Assembly (NCBI GenBank): GCA_016871495.1
Contig: VHDF01000035.1
Span: 1 to 46,897 of the forward strand
Reading direction: 5' to 3'
DNA length: 46,897 bases
DNA from: Verrucomicrobiota bacterium
GTDB taxonomy: Bacteria; Verrucomicrobiota; Verrucomicrobiia; Limisphaerales; VHDF01
The position numbers and the translations under genes are program-made. Shown piece after piece: positions 16,495 through 22,713 of the stretch. Position 1 is the stretch's first letter, and each line of letters opens with the position of its first letter. The notes beneath the pieces were generated by a model that saw only the letters and a list, made by a program, of their open reading frames with translations, was not told the DNA's origin and did not search any database.

Positions 16495-17682
16495 TCAACC
16501 AGGGCTTCCGTCCGCCGTCTTGGGGGCCGGCAAAGGAACGGAGATGTTCATGGTCCGGAGAGTATTCTCAACCGCGCCGAGGAGGGCGCGGATATCGGAT
16601 TCGAAGAGGCGTCCGATGCTGCCGATGCGAAACGTGTCGGCCAGGCTGATCTTTCCGGGGTAAATGATGAATCCCTGGGCGCTCAGGTGCCGGTAGAAGG
16701 TGTCGAATTTGAATCCCGGGTCCTCCGGATAATGGAACGAGGTGATGATGAAGCTTTGATGCTTGGGGGGAAGGTAGGAGCGAAAGCCGAGCTTGCGCAT
16801 TCCTTCCTGGAGGACGGCTTGATTGCGGGCGTAGCGCGCGCCCCGCGCCTGAATGCCGCCTTCGATTTCGAGTTCGTGGAGCGCTCGATCGAAGGCGAGA
16901 ATGCTGTGGGTCGGTGGGGTGTAGCGAAACTGGCCGTTCTTTTCGAACCCCTTCAATTGGGAGAGCAGATCGAGGCTGAGGCTGCGCGCCCATCCTTCGC
17001 AGGCCCGCAACGCGGCGTCGCGCGCGAACACGATCGAGAATCCGGGCACGCCTTCGACGCATTTGTTGGCGGACGTGACGAGGTAATCGATGCCTGCCGC
17101 CTCGAAATCGACTGGGACGGCTCCGAAACTGCTCATGGCATCGACGATGTACGACCGCTGGTGCCGACGCACACAGCCACCGATCTCGACCACGGGATTG
17201 AGGATGCCGGTGGTGGTCTCGCAATGCACCATGGCGACGTGGGTGATCGCCTTGTCATCCCCCAGGATCTGATCCAGAGCTCGCGGATCGGGCGGTGTGT
17301 CCTCGGCCGAGCGCAGCGCGAGGTGAGGAATGCGCAAACATTGCAGCATGTGCAGGATGCGCTCTCCGTAGGCGCCGTTGGCCAGGACGCAGACCTTGCC
17401 TTGGGGGGGGATGCAAGTGGCGAACACGGCTTCCACGCCGAAAGTGCCGCTGCCTTGGAGCAACACGACCTCGTAAAGTCCCGAACGATGGCCGAGCCCG
17501 GCGAGGTCGATCAGTTTCTTCCGAATGCGGGCGACGACCGCGTTGAACTCGAAGTGCCACGAGCCCGCGTCGCGGAGCATTTCCCGCTTCACTTCGAGAC
17601 TGGTCGTGAGCGGCCCCGGCGTGAAAAGCAGTTTGTCTCCGGAGCGGGGCAACGGAACAGATACAGGGTTGTTCGAGGTCAT
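16495..17682 (-). CDS. phnW: 2-aminoethylphosphonate--pyruvate transaminase
   Basis: A 395-residue PLP-dependent class V aminotransferase that converts 2-aminoethylphosphonate plus pyruvate to phosphonoacetaldehyde plus alanine, the first step of the pathway. Visible: LFTPGPLTTSLEVKREML, VLLQGSGTFGVEAV, AMVHCETTTGILNP, IVDAMSSFGAVPVDF and the PLP lysine in TSANKCVEGVPGF. It aligns over its length with Salmonella PhnW as I remember it; a Pro-rich tail of about 15 residues is extra. I chose the ATG at 17682; an upstream in-frame ATG at 17742 adds 20 residues with no family match. First gene of the phn cluster. No phosphonate transporter or regulator is in the window. Confidence 0.95.
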   Translation of the reverse strand: MTSNNPVSVPLPRSGDKLLFTPGPLTTSLEVKREMLRDAGSWHFEFNAVVARIRKKLIDLAGLGHRSGLYEVVLLQGSGTFGVEAVFATCIPPQGKVCVLANGAYGERILHMLQCLRIPHLALRSAEDTPPDPRALDQILGDDKAITHVAMVHCETTTGILNPVVEIGGCVRRHQRSYIVDAMSSFGAVPVDFEAAGIDYLVTSANKCVEGVPGFSIVFARDAALRACEGWARSLSLDLLSQLKGFEKNGQFRYTPPTHSILAFDRALHELEIEGGIQARGARYARNQAVLQEGMRKLGFRSYLPPKHQSFIITSFHYPEDPGFKFDTFYRHLSAQGFIIYPGKISLADTFRIGSIGRLFESDIRALLGAVENTLRTMNISVPLPAPKTADGSPG

Positions 17683-17762
17683 GAATTCGCGCGCTCCAAC
17701 CTTCAGCGACGTTGAGGTTAGAGTGGGGCCACCGCGAGGCAACTCCCTTGTTCAGGGGGGCG

Positions 17763-17983
17763 AACCGCGCATCTCGAAATGGTCTGTCGTGTGGCGCAGG
17801 CTGCCCAGCCTGCCGTATCGCCGACGGCCCGTCAGCCTGGCGGGAGAAGAAAGATGGCCCTTCCCTGCTCTCCACGCGCCGGGTTCCCTTCGTCGCCCCG
17901 CAAGCTGGGCAGCCTGCGCCACAGCAGACAGGGCTGTCTGCGTTACCACGACAACCCGGTCACCGACAACCTCGGGATGCACC
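17763..17983 (+). repeat. structured repeat A, copy 1
   Basis: About 220 bp, recurring at 26736-26953 (same orientation) and 38577-38933 (inverted and interrupted). It has no coding potential. A perfect 19-bp inverted repeat (17791-17809 with 17904-17922) could fold it into a long stem-loop, and GCAGACA/TGTCTGC forms another hairpin at 17925-17942. The right end, ending in GGATGCACC, is loosely inverted relative to the left end (CGCGCATCTCGA). GGGGGGCG occurs on both sides (17755-17762 and 17984-17991), which may be a target duplication or chance in a G-run. It fills most of the gap between phnW and the sulfatase; I see nothing else there. Confidence 0.8.
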
Positions 17984-18047
17984 GGGGGGCGCATCCCCTC
18001 TCGCGGCGCGTTTCCCAGTGTGCAAGCCGGATTCGAGCCCCATGGCA

Positions 18048-19496
18048 TCAGTTCGGCTCGGCGATCTCGGCGAGTTGGGTGGGGGCGGGCGCGATCCGGG
18101 CGCGGTGTTCAGCCTGCGCGTTTTCGAAGGCACGCAGGATGTCCGGATGAAGCGCGGCGCGATTCCATCGCTCCCCGGGATCCTCACCGAGGTGGAACAG
18201 AAGCGGTGGAGAATGGGTCTGCGCGAGATCGGATCCATAGGCCGATTTCGTAATCCAATGGGCCTTCCACAGACCGATTCGGGCCGCATACAGCGTGGCG
18301 CCTCGATAATAGAAGAATGGTGGACGCGTCACGTTCGTTGCTTGAAAGAGCATGGGGGAGAGATCCACTCCATCGAGGGGGGAGTCGGGGAGTTGAGCTC
18401 GGGCGAGAGTGGCACAAGTGGGCAGGAGGTCCATCGTGGTGGCCATTTCCCGTTGAGTTGTTCCGGCGGGAATGCGTCCGGGCCACCAGAAGATACCGGG
18501 CACCCGCATGCCTCCCTCCCAGGTTGAGCCTTTGCCCTCGCGCAGCGGACCAGCGCTGCCTCCGTGATGGTCAAAGGTGAGCCAAGGGCCATTATCGCTG
18601 CTGAAAACGACCAGCGTGTTCTGGTCGAGTCTGGCCGAGCGCAGCGCTTGCAGGATTTGCCCCACGCTCCAATCCAGCTCCTCCACCACGTCCCCGTAAA
18701 ATCCACCCGGGCTCTTCCCGCGAAATCGCGGGGACGCGAACAGGGGAACATGGGGAAAGGAGTGGGCGAGGTAGAGGAAGAAGGGCCTTCGCCTGTTCGA
18801 CCGGATGAACTGCAAGGCTTCCTCGGTGTAGCGCCGGGTCAATTGAGTCTGGTCTGGATGCGTTTCGACCACTTGAGCACCGCGAATGAGTGGTGTGCGC
18901 CACCAGTCGTTGTTCTCCTGGAAAAACTTGTCGCGGCCCGCTGGCGCATTCGTGGCCGGCAGCATGTCATTCGAGAACGGCATGCCAAAATAACTGTCAA
19001 AGCCGTGTTGGAGCGGGAGATGTTCCGGCCGATGGCCGAGATGCCATTTCCCCACCATGCCGGTGGCGTAACCCCGGGATTTGAGCATTTCCGCCAAAGT
19101 GGTTTCTGCGGAGGGCAGTCCGCCTTTGGAGTTGTTTCTCAGCACACGGAACCGATCGTGGCACATGCCGGTGCGAGTCGGATACTTGCCGGTGAGCAAG
19201 GCGGCCCGGCTGGGCGTGCAAACCTCCGCGGCGGAATAGAAGGACGTGAAGCGCATGCCCTCGGCCGACATGCGATCCAAGTGCGGCGTGCGCACGATGG
19301 GGTTGCCGTAGCAGCCCAGATCGCCGTAGCCCAGATCATCCGCGTAGATGACCACGATGTTGGGCGGGCGCGTCGCGGTTCGGGCGGCGGGCAAACCGAA
19401 CGTGATCCATGCCAACATCCAGGCGAGGGTCCTCAAAAGGCCGCCCGCAAATGGCAAAGACAAGCTATCCGAGCGATTGGGGGAGGTCAGGCTCAT
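18048..19496 (-). CDS. secreted arylsulfatase (formylglycine type)
   Basis: A 482-residue sulfatase with an N-terminal hydrophobic export segment (LAWMLAWITFGLPAA). Visible: the first metal-binding aspartates in NIVVIYADDLGYGDLGCYG and the maturation motif CTPSRAALLTG, in which the Cys is converted to formylglycine. Also present are GKWHLGH and the second metal site in VVFSSDNGPW. It would hydrolyse sulfate esters, probably of polysaccharides or glycosaminoglycans, in the periplasm or outside the cell; the substrate is not readable. Its ATG overlaps the stop of the upstream TPR-redoxin gene by 4 bases, so the two are translationally coupled. No formylglycine-generating enzyme gene is in the window. 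Confidence 0.94.
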   Translation of the reverse strand: MSLTSPNRSDSLSLPFAGGLLRTLAWMLAWITFGLPAARTATRPPNIVVIYADDLGYGDLGCYGNPIVRTPHLDRMSAEGMRFTSFYSAAEVCTPSRAALLTGKYPTRTGMCHDRFRVLRNNSKGGLPSAETTLAEMLKSRGYATGMVGKWHLGHRPEHLPLQHGFDSYFGMPFSNDMLPATNAPAGRDKFFQENNDWWRTPLIRGAQVVETHPDQTQLTRRYTEEALQFIRSNRRRPFFLYLAHSFPHVPLFASPRFRGKSPGGFYGDVVEELDWSVGQILQALRSARLDQNTLVVFSSDNGPWLTFDHHGGSAGPLREGKGSTWEGGMRVPGIFWWPGRIPAGTTQREMATTMDLLPTCATLARAQLPDSPLDGVDLSPMLFQATNVTRPPFFYYRGATLYAARIGLWKAHWITKSAYGSDLAQTHSPPLLFHLGEDPGERWNRAALHPDILRAFENAQAEHRARIAPAPTQLAEIAEPN

Positions 19497-21862
19497 CGTT
19501 GCCGGTTCAGCGGTCCGCGCGGGGAGGCCTTGGTTTTCGCTGCAGCGACGGTCTTCGATCCATTCCCGAAGCGTAAGAGCCGCTTCGATTCATCAAGCAG
19601 AAAGGCGGTTTCAAGGAACGGCTCGAAGCCAATGTCCTGCCAGCGCAACAGGCCTTCGCCGTCGATCAAGAAGGTTCCGTGCAAGGGAGTTTGCTCGAAT
19701 CCATCGAACGCGTGAAAAGCGCGGAAGGCTTCACGAGTCGGATCAGCCAGTAACGGAAATGAAAAGCGGCTCGATTGCTTGGACGACGTTTGCTTGAGGG
19801 CGTCAGCGGCGTCGGTGCTGACCGCCACCAGCGCGAGGCCGGCTTTTTCAAAATCTTTTGCCGCCTCCTCGAACTTGTTGAGTTGCTCCATACAGTGGGC
19901 ACAGCCCTTCCCAAGATAAAACAGCATGACGTAAGGCCGGCCACGATACTGCGAGGAGTCGCGGCGGCGGCCATGTCCGTCGGTCAAGGTCCATGAAGGC
20001 GCTGCCGGTGGGGTCCAGTGCAAGGGTCCCAGGTTCGCCAGGTCAGGCCGTTCTCCAAAGTCCCCACGGCGCGCGGCGGGCCGGCTCAAGTCGAGTTTGA
20101 TCGACTTGAGCAAGGGATCGAGCCGTTTGATCGCGGGCAGATCGAGGTCGATTGACGCGTTCATGGAAGCCAGTTTGCGGGCGGCTTCCGCCGCTTCGTT
20201 CGTCTTGCCGGCTTGGCGCAGCACATGGGCGTAGATGGCGGTTTCGAGGACTTGATTGGTCGCGGATTCGGACGCCTCCTTCGCCAGGGATTCCGCTTTG
20301 GCGAGATCTCCCGCCTCGGCGTGAATGCGAGCGAGGCGGATTTTAGGGATGTCCTTTGCCAATTCGAGCTGTTTCGTGAGTTCGTTGGTGTCTTTGTCCG
20401 CCAGCGCGGCCAAAGCCCTCAGTTCGGCCCGGAAGGATTCGATCTTTTCCATCCGGCTGTTGAACGATCCCAAGGCTTCGGTCATGGCTTTTTGAATTTG
20501 GTCAGCGGACTTCTTCTCCCGACGGGCGGTTGTTTCAGCGTGATCCACAGCCGCCTGGCGTTCAGACCGGATCGTGGCTTGGGCACGATCGAGAGCCTCT
20601 GTCTGCTCGCCAGCCTGGCGAACCTGTCCTTTGGCGAAATGTGCTGCGCCAAGCGCGACGGCGAGCCGGGCCTGCTCATCGGGCAGCGAAGTGAGATCGA
20701 GATGCGGCGTGCCCGCCAGAGTAATCAGCTCGTCCCATAACTCAAACTTGGGGAGCAGGCTGAGCAATCGGGAGCGACCTTGTTTCCAGCTGGAACGTCC
20801 ATAATCGTAACGAGGAGCGGAGGGTTGCGTGGCGAGTGTCGAATTGGTGCGCATAAGCCGGGGCAGTTCACTCAGGTTCTTGGCCAGCGCGATCGCTTCT
20901 TTGACCCGGCCGCTGAAGGACCAGCTCTCGACGAGCCAGTCGTTGTTGTGGGTGTAGTTGTGAATTTGATCCGGCATGACGCGATCCCGGATCATGTAGG
21001 CGTGGTCGGTCCGCGCGCTGGCCTCTTGTTGCCAGGCCGCGTCGTCATGCCGGGCAAGCTTGGCGTACGTATGGCCCGGCATGTGCCACATGTGGGCGAT
21101 GCCGGGAGATCCGGCACCGCAGAGGGCGGCGGAGCGGAGCGCCTTGGATGGCTTCTCGGGATCCCAAAGATGAATACGGAAGTGGTGGACGGGATGAAGC
21201 GGATGTTTGGAGAGGATCGCCTTCGTCAATTCATCCACCGCGAGGTGGCTGCTGATCGAAAGCTCGGTGTTGTTCCCGAAACCGCTGTTATCCCAAATCT
21301 GGTAAACCAGCAGAGCGCGGATTTCCATGTCCTCGGGAAAGTCTTCAACCAGGGCTTCGTAGGCGCGAATGAGATGGCGCCGCCTTTGTTTGAGGTCGCG
21401 TTTCTTGCCCTCTTTTTCCTCGGTGTGAAACTCGGACAACGCCTCGATGAGGCGCTGTTCGCGAGAGGAAGCCGTCGCTTTGAGGGTCATGGCATTGGTG
21501 AGGAAACCCCGGGCGCGCTGGGCGTTATTGGCGTTGGCCATGGCCATGCCCCAGAAGGGCATGGGTGCGTTCGTGTCCAGCAAGCTGGCTTCCCGGAAGG
21601 AACGTTCGGCTTCGAAATACCAGAAACCGTGGAGCTGTCCGACCCCTTGAATGAAAAACTTCTGCGCTTCGGGCGATCGCGTGGTGATCGGGAAGGCAAT
21701 CTCCGGCATGCCGGGCATCAAGTACGCGCGTTGGCGGGGGCCTTCATTGAAAGCCTCGCCGTGGTAGGAATGCCCGGGCGCGCGGGTTTCGAGGACGGGT
21801 TGGGCTTGGAGCAACAAGTTTCCGCCAACCCAACCGAGGGCGATCCATCGAAGCAGGAACAT
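19493..21862 (-). CDS. secreted TPR protein with C-terminal redoxin (AhpC/TSA-like) domain
   Basis: A 790-residue exported protein. The start at 21862 is chosen because it precedes a signal peptide (WIALGWVGGNLLLQAQ); the frame stays open 89 codons further upstream without sensible sequence. Residues about 60-560 are helical and include TPR-like segments (KFFIQGVGQLHGFWYFEAER, IYAHVLRQAGKTNEAAEAA). Residues about 620-770 form a thioredoxin fold with YLGKGCAHC, a CxxC-type site, then ALVAVSTDAADALKQT and FPLLADPTREAFRAF. A periplasmic thiol role is likely; the partner is unknown. It overlaps the sulfatase by 4 bases. Confidence 0.85.
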   Translation of the reverse strand: MFLLRWIALGWVGGNLLLQAQPVLETRAPGHSYHGEAFNEGPRQRAYLMPGMPEIAFPITTRSPEAQKFFIQGVGQLHGFWYFEAERSFREASLLDTNAPMPFWGMAMANANNAQRARGFLTNAMTLKATASSREQRLIEALSEFHTEEKEGKKRDLKQRRRHLIRAYEALVEDFPEDMEIRALLVYQIWDNSGFGNNTELSISSHLAVDELTKAILSKHPLHPVHHFRIHLWDPEKPSKALRSAALCGAGSPGIAHMWHMPGHTYAKLARHDDAAWQQEASARTDHAYMIRDRVMPDQIHNYTHNNDWLVESWSFSGRVKEAIALAKNLSELPRLMRTNSTLATQPSAPRYDYGRSSWKQGRSRLLSLLPKFELWDELITLAGTPHLDLTSLPDEQARLAVALGAAHFAKGQVRQAGEQTEALDRAQATIRSERQAAVDHAETTARREKKSADQIQKAMTEALGSFNSRMEKIESFRAELRALAALADKDTNELTKQLELAKDIPKIRLARIHAEAGDLAKAESLAKEASESATNQVLETAIYAHVLRQAGKTNEAAEAARKLASMNASIDLDLPAIKRLDPLLKSIKLDLSRPAARRGDFGERPDLANLGPLHWTPPAAPSWTLTDGHGRRRDSSQYRGRPYVMLFYLGKGCAHCMEQLNKFEEAAKDFEKAGLALVAVSTDAADALKQTSSKQSSRFSFPLLADPTREAFRAFHAFDGFEQTPLHGTFLIDGEGLLRWQDIGFEPFLETAFLLDESKRLLRFGNGSKTVAAAKTKASPRGPLNRQR

Positions 21863-21880
21863 ATCCAGGATGATTCTTGA

Positions 21881-22153
21881 AATGGAAGAGTCTGTCAAAG
21901 CTGGTTCGATGGCTCCGGAAAGGGCAGGGAATTCTCGGTGCTGCAACGTTTTTTGGTCCTGCCGGGAGGGGTCGAACCTTACGCGGAGGCCGCGGTCGAA
22001 CTCGGACTGAAAGGCGACACGGTATCCGTCGCTGTGCATCGGCTTCGCAAGCGATTCCGTGAACTCATTCGAGTCGAGGTCGCCCGCACTGTCCAGCACC
22101 CTGAGGATACGGAGGACGAGTGGCGCCATCTCCTCGCAATCCTTCGGGGCTAG
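21881..22153 (+). pseudogene. remnant of an ECF-like RNA polymerase sigma factor (C-terminal region only)
   Basis: The open frame begins after a TGA at 21878 and ends at TAG 22151-22153. It reads as the last part of the ECF-like sigma factors common in Verrucomicrobia and Planctomycetes: GKGREFSVLQRFLVLPGG, then EPYAEAAVELGLKGDTVSVA and VHRLRKRFRELIRVEVARTV, then EDEWRHLLAIL. That is the sigma-4 helix-turn-helix and its tail. The sigma-2 region and any start are missing: the divergent TPR-redoxin gene begins only 18 bases upstream. Probably a deletion remnant. A short GTG-started product (from 21938, 71 residues) cannot be excluded. Confidence 0.75.
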
Positions 22154-22230
22154 CCTTTCTTTCGCAACTGGGCGGTCTCGGGATGCCTAAGGAACCGTGC
22201 AACATTTACTTCCGGTTTTCTCGCTTGTTC

Positions 22231-22314
22231 TTTTGACCTGGAGCATCGTTGCACTTCAGGCACAGGCCCATGGCCAGGGCATGCGCCCTCAGTGCGCCTC
22301 GCTCCAGGTCAAAA
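22231..22314. repeat. 84-bp inverted repeat
   Basis: Perfect 14-bp arms TTTTGACCTGGAGC (22231-22244) and GCTCCAGGTCAAAA (22301-22314) enclose 56 bp that contain further short palindromes (AGGGC/GCCCT). It could be a miniature palindromic element, but I found no flanking duplication and no second copy in the window. Confidence 0.6.
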
Positions 22315-22664
22315 TCCCGGTGCGGGAAAATCGGAATTAATGGTTGCGCGATTCCTAAGGTTCAACCCGTCGCAACCGACGTCACGCAACCCAAACTCGT
22401 CCCTCCAGGAATCCCTTTGGGATTGAAGGTGGGATTCCGTCACCGTGGGCATCGCCCATTCGGTGGCCCATTCGCCCTGGCGAACCGCGTCTCGTTTCTC
22501 CCTCTTCGCACCCTCCCCCAATCACTCTCCGCCGCTGACATCCATTCGGTCTTCTCCACCAGGACATGTCGCAGCAACAAGATACTCGGGACAGACATGT
22601 CGAGCACTTCCCAGACCTTGGCTCCCGTGGGCAGAGAGAGGTCCGCCGTGTCTTGCTCCATCCT

Positions 22665-22693
22665 TGGCGGGGCTGATGGGTTCAGCCCCGCCA
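22665..22693 (-). terminator. hairpin 3' of the PA14-like gene
   Basis: Perfect 12-bp arms TGGCGGGGCTGA and TCAGCCCCGCCA around a 5-base loop, 21 bases beyond the stop of the minus-strand PA14-like gene. There is no T-tract, so it may protect the 3' end or act as a weak or Rho-type terminator rather than a classical one. Confidence 0.45.
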
Positions 22694-22713
22694 GGATGTG
22701 TTGTCCTCGCTGG

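Larger units (their letters stand above)
22154..22713. other. gene-free region with palindromes
   Basis: About 560 bases between the sigma remnant and the end of the PA14-like gene. It holds a 14-bp perfect inverted repeat (22231-22314) and a 12-bp hairpin (22665-22693), both listed separately. I see no supported gene in either direction. Confidence 0.6.

Noticed and set aside
21863-22129. Longer N-terminus for the TPR-redoxin gene
   Set aside because: The extra 89 codons precede a clear signal peptide and overlap the sigma remnant on the other strand.
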